A stretch of 64,000 nucleotides of DNA, taken from the NCBI GenBank assembly GCA_022577435.1, contig JAKOON010000011.1, positions 11,074,136 through 11,138,135 on the forward strand. The letters run 5' to 3'. This document shows positions 1-32,649 of this stretch, piece by piece. Below the pieces are notes generated by a model. The model was not told the DNA's origin. It did no database searches and worked only from the letters and a program-made list of their open reading frames with translations. The DNA comes from Embiotoca jacksoni. Taxonomy: Eukaryota; Chordata; Actinopteri; Embiotocidae. Position numbers and translations under genes: made by a program. Positions within the stretch are counted from its first letter, which is position 1; every line of letters starts with the position of its first letter.

Positions 1-2090
1 TCTTAGGCTTTTTTTTTTTTTTTTTAGGAGGATTTGTTGAGTGTTTTTTTTTTTTTTTGTGTGTGTTTTTGTTCTGAACTAATGCCTGATAATGATGAGA
101 AGTCTGGTATTAAATATGTGGCAGAGTGAAAGTGTTCGTTGGCTCGTGGATTAAGGCGTCCTTGTGCACCGTGTACTCTGCACTGAGGCGGCAACTGGTG
201 ATTATCGTCTCCATCAGTTAATCTGCTGATCATATTCTCGAATAATCAACAAATTGTTCAGTTTATTAAGTTTGAAAATGAATGAAAAACTGTCAGTCAT
301 GTGTTTAAGAGCCTCCGTCCAACAGGTTTTTAATTTACTGTCAAATATGACTCAAGAAAAGAAGCAGAACCAGAGATTATTGGTCATTTTTTGCTTGAAA
401 ATTGGCCAAAATGTATAGTTAATTATCCAATTAGCTACCAGTTATTTCCTGTCTTTCCACTAATTGATTAATGAACCAATTATTGCAGTTCTACGTCACA
501 ATAATTTGATGCAAATGAGGGCAAGCTTAAAGTTTATTTTTGGGTTAAATTCGAACTCGTCTCACGGTTCGAGGTGTCTTTTGTTTCGGTATTTTCAGTA
601 TTTGGTGGTTTTCTCATATTATGAGCGGACGTTGCTCTTCTGTATTTAAGAGGCTGTTAATTGGTAATCTCTCAGATCCCATTGAGACTCTTAATTAGCT
701 CTTTATTAAAGGCAGGTTCAATGCAGGTGAACCAGCTTCAGCAGTGTACGGTGTGTTTTCATCCGGCCGTGGCCTTCTTCCAGACATTACTGTGATTACA
801 CAAAAGCGGTTGAGCACTTCAGTCATAATTTCTATTAGTTATCAATATTTTTACAACAGTTTGTTATGCTCTCTGTCAAAAACGTCACGATGTCCAAGTA
901 TTTATATGAATTATTTCCCTTGTTTTTAATCGGTGCTTGGTAGTAATGTGTTACTGCCAGCAGAAGGTGGTGGTAATGCACCTAAAAGCTGTTTACCAAG
1001 TGCTACGTCTTCAAGGAATATTCATAAAGTTCCCAGCTAATATCGAATGGTGTTTTTGTTTAAAAATGCTTCATCGTTTTTTTTTTGTTTTTTTTTATCA
1101 TTAGTATTATCGATCAGTCTGCTGAATGTTTTCGTGATCAACTTTACGAACGCGCTATCGTCTCAAACCCCGTCACTTCCAGTTGTTCCGGTTAGCTAGC
1201 AGCAGTTTGTTTTGACGGTGCGAGGACACAAAGCAGATTTTATATAAGGAGTTATTTTTGTTTATAAAGCGAGTTTTGTTTGGAAAGACCTTTTTTTTTT
1301 TTATTTTTTTTTTTTTAATGGCATAAAAAATTTCAGTGCGGAATTTTTTTGGGGGGAAAAAAATCTTGGGAAATTTTGCAAAATTTCAAGGTCCCACAAA
1401 TATTGCGGTGATTGCTTGAATTTGCGTTAATCATCGCGATCAGAAAATGACAAAACTGAATGCATGTGAAGCGTTCAAGGGGAACTTTACAGGAAACAAC
1501 CTGTTAAACCCTCCTCCTATAAACTGCATGAAATTTGAAGATTCGATCTGTAATGTGTGACGTCATTTGCTTTTTCTTTAAATGGCTTTTGTAAACCGAT
1601 ATCAAAGTCAAGTCGGGTACATTTTAATAATATACAATATATGTATAAAACATTTAATTACAAAAAAAGTTGCTGCACGACATGAAACGGAATGAAAACA
1701 ATCAGAAAGACTTTTTGTTTAAGCCATTAAAGACAAAAAAAAACAATATAAAATGTAAGAAATTACAAATATTAAACCAAAACGAGTCAAGGATTTACAT
1801 GAGAAGTAAACAAAACTCCCAAAAATTATAATTAAAGTTAAAAATGGGCCTAATCAGTAAATTGTTGAACGGCACCTACTACTGTTACACACCGATTTTA
1901 TGTTGTAATAACTTGATTTCATTTGGATTTTTATTCTGTAAACTGAACTAAAAATGTTCTCTGATTTGTTCATAGACCATATCGTTAGAGGGATAATTGA
2001 GAAAGCAAGCAGCAGATAAAATAAAAGTCTGACTTATCGTAAATTTGCGTCCTTGAAAACTCGACCTTCTGCTTTCATAAACCTGAGACG
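1..2090. other. AT-rich non-coding left flank
   Basis: No coding exon is recognisable here. The stretch is AT-rich with several poly-T runs (about 1077-1097 and 1290-1318). The segment about 180-440 resembles an AT-rich dispersed repeat seen many times in this window: 'aaaactgtca' is close to the mirror of the 'aaaatgacag' core found near 3433 and 3760. The segment 957-1000 shares a 21-base core with 21437-21480. It may be the upstream flank or a 5' intron of zmiz2; the sequence does not decide. Confidence 0.5.
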
Positions 2091-2740
2091 CGTCCTCAGA
2101 AACCGACGCGGAGGGTCAGCAGCGGGTCGATCGAGCGCCTCCGGTGGGGGGAGGGAGGGAGGGTGTCGGGTGTGACGGCGGGCGAAGGTGAAGGGTGAAG
2201 AGCTGGTGGGTAAAAGTTAAAAAAAAAAGGATCGAGGTCAGACGAGGCTGTGAGAGAAACAGAGTCTGTAAACATCCGATAAAAGCCAGACGTCTTTTGT
2301 GTGGTTTCCCCGTGATGGAACTTACAAGTCGGAGGCTGTTCGAGGCCTCTCGATTGGAGGGGGGAATCGGGTACCGCGGTACTGCGGTCACGTGATCCCA
2401 GCATCCAAACCCCCCCCACCTCTGTTTCTCTTTTCATACAAGATATGGGGTGTCTGACCCAAATCTGCAAAGTGCAAAAAGGAAAAACAAGGGAGGGAGG
2501 GAGGGAGGGATGTGGGAGGGGGGAGGGAGGGGGATGTTAAAGGCTCTGATGTTGGAAAATTTGCATGTCAGTTGGTACCCGTCAGATAAAGACAATCATT
2601 AGGAGGAGAGCAGCAGCAGCAGCAGCAGCAGCTGAGCGGGGGACGACGACGACGACGAACATGTCGGGGAACAGAGACAAAAACACCGGGAGGAGAAGGC
2701 GGGAAAAAGTGGCAGATGAATAAACGGGAAGAAGGAGGAG
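2091..2740 (+). promoter_or_regulatory. GC/CpG-rich segment, candidate zmiz2 promoter or 5' non-coding exon
   Basis: This is the only clearly GC- and CpG-rich block upstream of zmiz2. It holds a CACGTG E-box near 2390, a (CAG)n run at about 2608-2631 and a (GAC)n run at about 2642-2658. A short 20-codon reading frame starts at the ATG at 2661. The first zmiz2 coding exon begins at an acceptor (4744), so at least one 5' non-coding exon must lie upstream, and this block is the best candidate. No TATA box or experimental start is visible; this is inference. Confidence 0.25.
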
Positions 2741-4180
2741 AGTCAGTCGTTTCCCGCGGCGTCTCCTGACCCTTCTGGAAGGTCTCTGATCGTCAGTGGC
2801 TCTCTGCGTCCGCAGTTCGACGGCGTTATGTCACCTCCGTCTGCGTTCAGAGAGCCGCGGACTTTATTTGACCGGCAGTCGGTCGGCAAATAATCCATTT
2901 TTGTAGGTGGAAATTGGACCATTTTTGGCCGTTTCTGACGTTTTTCTTCCTCAATTTTGCACCTGTTGGTCACACAAAACAAGATCATTTAATAGGTCAC
3001 ATTTTATTGCAGGAATAATACGCAAAAGGATTATTCGAAAACAATCCGCAGATCAATAGATAATGAAAATAATCAGCTGTTGCGGTTCAGAGCCTGAGGA
3101 CAAGTTTAAAAAGAAAAATAACGATCACATTTGCATTTTCGGCTGCAAGAAAAGCGCTAATCAGCCAAAAATTTGAAGTCGTGTGCATTTTGATCAAAAA
3201 TAATGACATTAATTAATTAATAAATGAAATTCGTGGCGAACGGAACTGCTGGTTTTCAGATTTGTGCTCCTCTGCTGGTAATTACCATTAATATGCATAA
3301 CGTATATTGGTATTTACAGAGGTATACGCCTTTGTGTTTTTTTTTTTTATTTTTTTTTTTTACTTATTTATATTGTGTTTAGGGCCGCAGCTAACCATTA
3401 TTATTATAATTAATTGATGATTTTGCCCATAAAATGACAGGAAATGGTTAAGAAAAAAAGAAAGAGAGTCTCCTGACCCTTCTGCAGGGTCTCTGACCAA
3501 CAGCAGCTCTCACCTCGTCTGTTTGGAGAGCTGCAGACTTTATTTTACTACAATTTAGTCATCAAATAGTCATTTTTAAGTAAAAATTGGGAAATTCTTG
3601 GAGTTTCCAACTTGTCAAACCTGAAAATTGTGCTCGTCTATTGGCATTACAATTAATATGCATAAATATATTAGCATGTGCATAATTATACACGTGTATT
3701 CAGTTTTTTGGCGGCAGCTAACAATTCTTTTCATAATTAATTATAGATTTTTGCACCTAAAATGACAGTGAAGCTTCATATTCTCATATTTGAAAACTCA
3801 GAAATGGCAAATATTTGGACATTTCTGCTTTGAAAAAAATGATCGCAGCAGGAAACGACGAATCGGCTTATAATTGCAGCTCTTCTCGTGCTGTGTCATG
3901 AATGGACTTTCGATCGAGATCAATAATTATTGCTATTCACATAGTTCTACACCTTTACATGCCGTTTTAATGTATTTATATTGAGTTTAAGGCTGCAGCT
4001 AACCATTATTTTCACATTCAAAGGAGGATTTAGCCAATAAAATGACGGCATCACCTTCGTATGTGTCGAAAGAAAATCTCAAATATATTGAGGTTTTTTT
4101 TGTTGCTGAAAATAATGATTCATCCAAACGGTTAGTGATGAATCGACTCATCGTTGCAGCTCGGCTCGTGTCCCCCCCCC
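2741..4180. repeat. Locally duplicated AT-rich repeat segments
   Basis: About 150 bases starting at 2761 (gtctcctgacccttctg...) recur, diverged, at 3468-3610, both followed by 'gactttattt' and a T-rich stretch. Further segments around 3262-3300 and 3633-3670 also match each other (both contain 'attaatatgcata'). Copies of the 'gccgcagctaaccatta' dispersed repeat occur near 3383, 3712 and 3990. The block looks like tandem or segmental copies of repeat DNA with no coding content. Confidence 0.6.
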
Positions 4181-4518
4181 CCCGCCTCCTCCCTGTGTCC
4201 GTCTTAAGTTTGGGTTCGGGGACGATGAAGGAGGACGGCGACCGTTTTCAAACATGAAAAAGCGGCGCAGAACAAAAAAGGGATGATTCCTCTCGGCGGC
4301 GAACAAGTGTGTGTGCACGTGTGTGTGTGTGCGCGTTTGCGTGTGTGTGTGATCGTACACGGGTGTGCAGAGAGAGAAGTGTGGGCCTCTTCACATCTCT
4401 GTTCTCTTAAATTCCTTTTGAAATCAGCAGGCTAAATTTAGCTCGCAGCACCCCTCCCCCTCCTCCGAGAGGTATCAGAGCTACAGCAGTCAGTGATAGG
4501 CTAACATTTTGATGTGCG

Positions 4519-4527
4519 CACACACAC

Positions 4528-4580
<53 letters not shown>
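4519..4580. repeat. (CA)n microsatellite
   Basis: A nearly pure CA dinucleotide run with one CG interruption near 4531. It lies upstream of the first zmiz2 coding exon. Weaker GT-rich sequence occurs at 4308-4350. Confidence 0.95.
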
Positions 4581-4583
<3 letters not shown>

Positions 4584-4796
4584 TCGTGCACACGGATTAA
4601 AGTGAGTGGCTCAGAGTGGGAGGGCACTCGCTCTTTGTGCACACAGTGTGGGCTCCGTTGGTGATAAACGGTTGCCGTGCGGTGGATGAGTGTCTGTCTT
4701 TTCAACGTGTGTGTCTGCATGTGTGTGTCTTCGTCTCCTCTCAGGGCGGCCGCCTGAGGACAGTCGGGGCTCTCTAATGATCCCCCCGTTCATCCG

Positions 4797-26182
<21,386 letters not shown>

Positions 26183-26267
26183 TGCGACGTTGGCGCCCGG
26201 TCGTCTTTCGGTCCGGCTTCCGTTCGCCGACCGAAGACGGCACCGGTTCTGTCTGCACCCACCATCT

Positions 26268-26283
26268 GTGTGTGTGTGTGTGG

Positions 26284-26320
<37 letters not shown>

Positions 26321-26330
26321 TGTGGGAATG
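26268..26330. repeat. (GT)n microsatellite in the zmiz2 3'UTR
   Basis: An interrupted GT run starting about 85 bases after the zmiz2 stop codon. Confidence 0.9.
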
Positions 26331-26439
26331 TGTGATGGTGTTTTTGTGTATCTATTGTCTTTCTGAAGTGTCCTGCTGTCCTTTTCCAAAATCCTGTCAG
26401 TGCAGCGTAGAAGGAACACTGACGGCGGTGAGTATGAAG

Positions 26440-26445
26440 AATAAA
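26440..26445 (+). terminator. Candidate proximal poly(A) signal of zmiz2
   Basis: AATAAA lies 258 bases after the stop codon at 26182. It would give a short 3'UTR. A weaker ATTAAA at 28497-28502 would give a 3'UTR of about 2.3 kb. The sequence cannot say which is used. Confidence 0.5.
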
Positions 26446-28502
26446 ACAGGCACCGAGTCCGCAGACCAGCATTTTAAAACCAGAGCACAAATCACAGGCC
26501 GGACCGTTTGTACTTCAAGATTTTTTTTTTTTTTTTATAAGCGGAGGATAATGGAAGTTAATGGACACATTAGTACAGCAGCCTCCAAACTCCTACATCG
26601 ACAAGGACGCGCTCTTCCTTCGCTGTGACTGCTGCATGTTGTCAGCAGAGTCCGAGATTTTACCGAAACGTTTTAAAAAGTATTTTTCTTAAAGCAGCAG
26701 CAGCTCCATCATTCCAGACTTCTGCTGGGAATCCAGACCGTGTTTAAAAAAAAAAAAATACAAAAAAAAAAAAAAAAAATTCCAGCGGAGATCCCAAAGT
26801 TTCCAAAGACGCCAAATACGTCCGGCTGAATGTTGGTGAAATTTATATAAAATGAGGCACAAGACATTTAAAAAAAAAAAAAAAAATTTGTTTAATGGCG
26901 GAAAAAAAAAAAAAAAAAAACGCCACCGAGTGTTGGGTTTGAATTCTGAAAAGACAGCGGGTCTCGTGCAAGAAGGTTTTCGTCAGATTCTGTGAAGTTT
27001 TTTTTTCTTTTCAAGTTGGCAAAAATCTTTTAAACACACAAACAGCGGCTCACGTTGAATAACGACACCCCCCCCGCCCATTCAATGTGGACATTTAAAA
27101 AAAAAAAAATTTAATAATACTGTATCGTTTGGATTTATTTAAAAAAAAAATATATATATATAAATAACCATCACTTGAGCCTATCCCAGCTCACTTTGGG
27201 CCAAACACGCGAACTCTGCACGGAAAAGCCCTGGATTGAACCCAGAACCTTTTGGCTGGGAGGCGACAGTTTTTTTTTTTTTGTTAATATCATCGAGGAA
27301 CTGCGGTTTCCTTCTCGGGAAAGAAACAAAATACGAACATACTCGGAACTGAAGTTATGTCCAGTAACTGCAATTTCTTTACTTAGTTCCTATGTTGTTG
27401 TTGTTTTTTTTTTGTTGTTTTTTGTCATTGTGGAAATTGCTGAAAGCGACAAATAACAATCTCTTCGTACAGCTGCTTCTCGCACGAGACCCGATTATCT
27501 GTCAGCGGGATAGATTCATTGTTGGTTTTGGTCATTTAATGGGAATTATTGACGATTAAAAAAAAAAAAAAATACATACATACAATATCGCGATGCTTTT
27601 CCTTGAATACGTGCTGAGGATGATGCGAGACGAAGCCGTAAAAGAAAAGAGAAGTCTTTCGGCCCCTGAAGGCACGGCCCACATGTACAGTAGACATTTT
27701 TAATACGCGAGCGCTGAGGTTCATTGAATTCCCCCCACCCCCTCCCCTCCCCGACACCCTTCAGCACTGTGAAATATACGAAACCCCCCCCCCCCACACA
27801 CACACACACCCGCCCGTCCCTCCTTCGTCGGCTCACCCTCCTCGGTGGGAGGGGTTTCGAGCATTCTGTAAATGAGCTGTGTGTCGTGGCATTTTCTGCC
27901 ATTCGAAAGCTATTTGTATGTTTTTCAATGGTTTGACATGTATAACCCATCATGACGCGGGTTTGTGTACTGTATAATCAGCTGTTTTCATTAGAGAACG
28001 TGTGTGTATCAAACGAATTGTTAACCATGGTCATTTTAATGTTATTAGTTGGATAATGGATCATCGCTGGCACTGTATACATACTGTATGTTAGAAAACT
28101 ATAAAGCAATTGTAAAAACTTCGAGGTCATACGTACATACGGTCAGCTGACGTCGAGTGATGCAGTTAAAGATGAAATTATTCTTAATACCACTTTTTAA
28201 AGGCTGACGTTTTTTTCTATGAAGGATTTGCGGTCCGACGAGGCGTCGACACGGCAACAGCACGTCATGCTCTTTGCCAATTTGAGCAACACAATAATGT
28301 TATATTTGGAAAATTATGGACTATTTAACTGCAAATTTGCTAGGAAAAAAAAAAAAAAAAGATGTTTTTTAATATGTAAACTATTCCACATATTTTGTAA
28401 AACATTGTAATTGACATTATTTTCTATTTATTTTTTAATCATAACCATCATTGTACCTACAGTTACTTTGTCCCCTTCCTGGAACTCTGAATCAGAATTA
28501 AA

Positions 28503-29082
28503 AATCACTTTATTTGACAAAATGAGTTTTGTTTTGGACATAGAAGCAATGAGTTGTGAAATGTTTTGATTTCTGTGGGCAACTGACATTTAATCTCGCC
28601 TGAATGTTCAATGTAGAAATGTCAAATTCCACTGAATTTACACCATGAAAATGATTTCACTTTTAAACCATCTGTTCGGGGCCACATTTAACGATTACTA
28701 TCATCAACGATGTCTTAAGTGAGGCTACTTTATTTTGTGACCCGGTCGAGGGGTCTGAAGGTTCGAATCCAAGCCAGCTACCGGAAGCAGCTCCAACAGT
28801 TAATTCTAACGAATGATTATTTCTATTTATTTTAACTGTGTAATAATCACTTTCATCTATTTAATCTATTGTTGGTTGCTTTTTTTTTTTTTTTTTTAAA
28901 CTTACTTTATTCATCAGTATTAGCTCTTTTATCGGTTTATTATGTTCAGCTAGCTTTTTATTCATTTCTGTTTCATGTTCATCTATAACCTAAAGCCAAC
29001 TATTTCAACCAGCTGTATGATTATAGGAAACTAATTCTTTATTTATCCATCCTTTATTTGCTACTTTTAGCTAATTATTTTT

Positions 29083-29118
<36 letters not shown>

Positions 29119-29460
29119 ATTAAACTCTTGATCAATTATTTCTATTTCACATGTATATATTTTGCTTTGAGCTTAACTATTTCAACTAGTTAGCTGTGAT
29201 TTGAGCTAACTTGCCTAAATATGATTGTTTTTAACTCATGTTTATTATTATGATCGGCTGCTATAACTATTTATTCATTACTTCGAGCTAATGACTTCAA
29301 ATAATCGTTGAGCTTACAGTAATGAGAAGAAGAACACAAAAGATGGATTTATTTTCTAATTAAATCCCACGGTGTTTTGTTTGTTTGTTTGTTTGTTTTA
29401 ATTGATCATTAGCTCGATCTTCCCTCGTGCCTCCAGGAAACAAAGCTTCGGGAATCACTG
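28503..29460. other. zmiz2-ppia intergenic DNA
   Basis: AT-rich with poly-T runs. Repeated 'agctaattatttttag'-type phrases suggest old repeat DNA. A lone B-box-like GGTTCGAATCC at 28760-28770 has no matching tRNA structure. No gene was seen. Confidence 0.5.
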
Positions 29461-29543
29461 ATGTCACTGCTGCGGGGTTGCCGTGGAGACGCACCATCAG
29501 ACCCGCGGCTCGTCAAAGTTAACCCCCACCCACCTCGATCCCT

Positions 29544-29636
29544 ATTGGTCCGCTACGGAGCCGCTCAGAAGCACCGGGGCTTGCGATTGGCTCGACAGCG
29601 GGCGTTACGTCACCGCTGGCGGGCTCGCTATATAAA
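29544..29636 (+). promoter_or_regulatory. ppia core promoter (CCAAT boxes, CRE-like site, TATA box)
   Basis: Inverted CCAAT boxes (ATTGG) lie at 29544-29548 and 29586-29590, a CRE-like TTACGTCA at 29605-29612 and a TATATAAA box at 29629-29636. The spacing puts transcription start near 29660, about 65 bases before the ATG at 29724. An RFX-like GTTGCCGTGGAGAC lies further up at 29477-29490. The layout suits a strong housekeeping promoter. The start site itself is inferred. Confidence 0.75.
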
Positions 29637-29723
29637 CGGACCCAAATACACGAAGCGCAGCTGATGCGTCGTTAGGAATCAATTCAAGTGCAGTTTGCTA
29701 CCAGCGCGAGCGCGTTTGTGAAC

Positions 29724-30410
29724 ATGGGAAACCCCAGAGTTTTCTTCGACATCACTATCGATGGCGCCAACGCCGGCAAGATTATAATGGAGGTAAGATA
29801 ATATCCGCTTGTTATCACTCCGGTTTATTTCCTCTACATTCAGGTTAACGTTTAAAATCAGCCCTTCCGCGTCCGTTTGTGCGGTTTCTATCGAGCACGC
29901 AGCTCTGACATGTTGCAGTGCGTCAACTTCTCTCATGCAGCTTTTCTTTTTTTTTTGGCTTCCATTTTGGCTCATTTCTCATTTCTAAATCTGTCCTTTT
30001 TTTTTCTTTCTTTTTTTAAAAATCTTAATATAGTTAATAGTAATTGCATATATGAAGATGGTGGTAAATAAATAGATAAAGGCGACTAGCTGCTCATGTT
30101 GTGAGCTGGAAACGCCCATCAGCAGCAGCAGCAGAGGAACCAGTTTTACTGTGTTGTAAATCACTGGAGGTTCAGCTTCACATTTCTGCTCAGATCAACT
30201 CCAGTCGAAATGATTTGTCAATTCATTGATAAGTGAGCAAAGAAAATTATTTTCATCCTTTTTTTTTTAGAGTCACATTTCAATAATAATATGTTTTCAG
30301 CTGTTCATTGTTTTTTTTTTTAATCAGCATTTGTGACACTAAACTTAATATGTTTTGATTTTGGGTTGGTGATAAAACAACACATTTTAAATCGATCTTA
30401 TTTGATCGTA

Positions 30411-30441
<31 letters not shown>

Positions 30442-32353
30442 TCACGTTTTATTAATAGATTAGCTGAACAAGTGACCCTGATATTGATCAATATTGAAAG
30501 AAGTTGCAATCGTAAACAAAATCTGGCAGTTTTAAGGCTTTTGTGTTGTCAGTGCCGCCCTCCTCTGTGCAGCTTCCCTTTCACTAACTGAACTCTATGT
30601 TTTTCTTTTTTTTTTTTGGCAGCTCCGGGCTGACGTGGTCCCGAAGACTGCAGGTAGGTGAGCTGAAGCGGAGCTGTTGGCTGCACGGGGCCTTCGATTC
30701 TGTTGGGGTGGGAGTAGTATGCGCCCCCATTAATCCTCCGCAGTATTTATTCTAAATATGGGTCGAGGTTTATACAAAGCAGGGACGCAACACACCGATG
30801 GACAGAGTCTCCCAGTGTAAACACGTGATTCAAGGAGCTCTGAGGAGGAGAAAAACAAAGGAAAGGAACTCGTCACCAGCTCTCAACCGCCACGATGCTC
30901 GTAACCTGCATCCCTGCCTGACTGCCTCTGTCCCACATAATCCATTGTTAGTTATATGACCTATTTACAATCACTGGCTGCGGGATCAATAGCCCACATG
31001 CCTCTTTTTAGTGCGTGCAGTATTTTCCGCAGGCCATTTAGCCTGTCACATACTTGCTAAAGCCAGAGGTCAGAAGATGACCTGCGGCGCAGAGGCAGCG
31101 AGAGGTTCCCTGTGTAAAGCGTTAAATGTGCCTTTTTGTCTCGTCTGCAAGGAGAGAAGTTGGAAACTAAAACCTCAGCAGCGAGGGGCAGATTACTGAA
31201 CGGAGCTACCGGGCATATGGCCAAGATGCAGAGAGACGAGACAGCAACCAGAAGGAGATGGAGAATTACTGCAGAGAGGCACAAAACAACCAGAAGCAGA
31301 CGCAGAATGATTCAAAAGAGACACAAACCGACTCCAAATAGATGCAGAATGATTCAAAAGAAAGTTCAAATGACCACAAAGAGACAAAGAACTAATACAC
31401 AAGATGCAAAACGACCACAAAGACTCTTAAAAACGACAGAAAACTACCACACAAGACATTTTAGGGACGACGAAGATATAAAAAAAAAACTAGAAGAGAC
31501 AGAAAATGAAATTGCAAAACGGTCTGAAAGAGAATTGGAAATGACCATGAAGGCTTTTTCAGTCTGAGGGGTCCATTTACTCATAATAGATATACGGAGC
31601 AGTATGACGGATACAAGGGAGGCAGGAGGGAAACTTCTTTTTAGTCATTGCACGTATCTCTCAGGAAGTGACGCTGTCTTTTTATTTTATTTGACAGAAA
31701 ATTTCCGCGCTCTGTGCACCGGGGAGAAAGGTTTCGGCTACAAAGGCTCCTCCTTCCACCGCGTCATCCCTAAGTTCATGTGCCAGGTACAGTGAAGGCA
31801 AGGAGTGTTTTCCTTGTTTACACCTCTCAGATTGATTTATGTATTTATGATTGCCACATGTATATTGAGGCTGTTGTTTTGGTGGGGCGTTTTTTTTTTA
31901 AATTTATTTATTTATTTGTTTGTCAGGGCGGAGACTTCACCAACCACAACGGAACCGGAGGCAAGTCCATCTACGGAGAGAAGTTTTCTGACGAGAACTT
32001 CCAGCTGAAGCACAAAGGGCTGGGGACGCTGTCGATGGCCAACGCCGGGCCCAACACCAACGGGTCGCAGTTCTTCATCTGCACCGCCAACACCGACTGG
32101 TGAGCTCGTCCCTAAACCCCCCCCCCCCCACACACACACACGCACACACACACACACACCTTGCCTCGAGGGGGGGGGGGGGGTCCTCCCGTACTAATCG
32201 CCCGCTCCGCTCCGCAGGCTGAACGGGAAGCACGTGGTGTTTGGCTCCGTCGTGGAGGGCGTTGACGTCGTCAAGACGATGGACAAGCACGGCACGAAGA
32301 GCGGCACTCCCAAAGCCAAGGTCGTCATCGCCGACTGCGGAGAGCTGAAGTAG
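29724..32353 (+). CDS. ppia: Peptidyl-prolyl cis-trans isomerase A (cyclophilin A)
   Basis: Exons 29724-29792, 30623-30653, 31698-31786, 31927-32099 and 32218-32353 join in phase to encode 165 residues, exactly the length of human PPIA. As in human PPIA, exon 2 is only 31 bases. The protein is a single cyclophilin fold. Active-site residues are all present at family positions: Arg55, Phe60, Met61 and Gln63 (in FHRVIPKFMCQGGDF), Trp121 and His126. The enzyme isomerises peptidyl-proline bonds in the cytosol and binds cyclosporin A. It has no signal peptide, which separates it from secretory PPIB. The ATG has a good context (A at -3, G at +4). Intact introns and promoter exclude the processed pseudogenes common in this family. 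Confidence 0.97.
31210..31480 (+). repeat. Degenerate ~18-bp tandem repeat in ppia intron 2
   Basis: Repeated phrases such as 'gaccacaaagag', 'cacaaaacaaccagaag' and 'cagaatgattcaaaagaga' recur about every 18 bases or a multiple of it. The stretch happens to stay open in one plus frame (31136-31567) but encodes only Lys/Arg/Thr/Gln-rich low complexity. Confidence 0.6.
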
Positions 32354-32602
32354 CGCTCCGTCGGTTCGACCCGCTCGCCGGTCAGATTGGATCCTTCGTC
32401 CCCCACGGTTCAGCTTGAAATGTGCGTATCGGTAATAAGCCACCCAGCGACACCCCCCCTCCCCCCGCCCCCTCCCTCGCCCGCCCCCCCTTCCTTAAAA
32501 TGTTCGTCTGCCGTGTTTATCTGTTCCGTAACATTTTGTACCTTCTAATTTGTCTTTTCAGGACCACGTTTGTCAACAAAATCTGAGTAAAATGACGGTG
32601 TA

Positions 32603-32608
32603 AATAAA
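32603..32608 (+). terminator. ppia poly(A) signal
   Basis: AATAAA 250 bases after the ppia stop codon, within 'gtaaataaaataacttg'. It is the first good signal downstream and gives a 3'UTR length typical for the gene. Confidence 0.8.
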
Positions 32609-32649
32609 ATAACTTGAAAGCCTGGCTCTGTGTATGTCAGTGCGAGTGT

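Larger units (their letters stand above)
26183..28502 (+). other. zmiz2 3'UTR and/or downstream non-coding DNA
   Basis: No coding sequence was recognised. The stretch contains several poly-A runs (26747-26780, 26871-26886, 26909-26921), C tracts at 27069 and 27785, and ATTAAA at 28497-28502. Long 3'UTRs are usual for this gene family, so much of it may be transcribed. Confidence 0.4.

Noticed and set aside
28737..28775. B-box-like GGTTCGAATCC suggesting a tRNA gene
   Set aside because: No A box at the right distance and no cloverleaf could be drawn; at most a SINE remnant.
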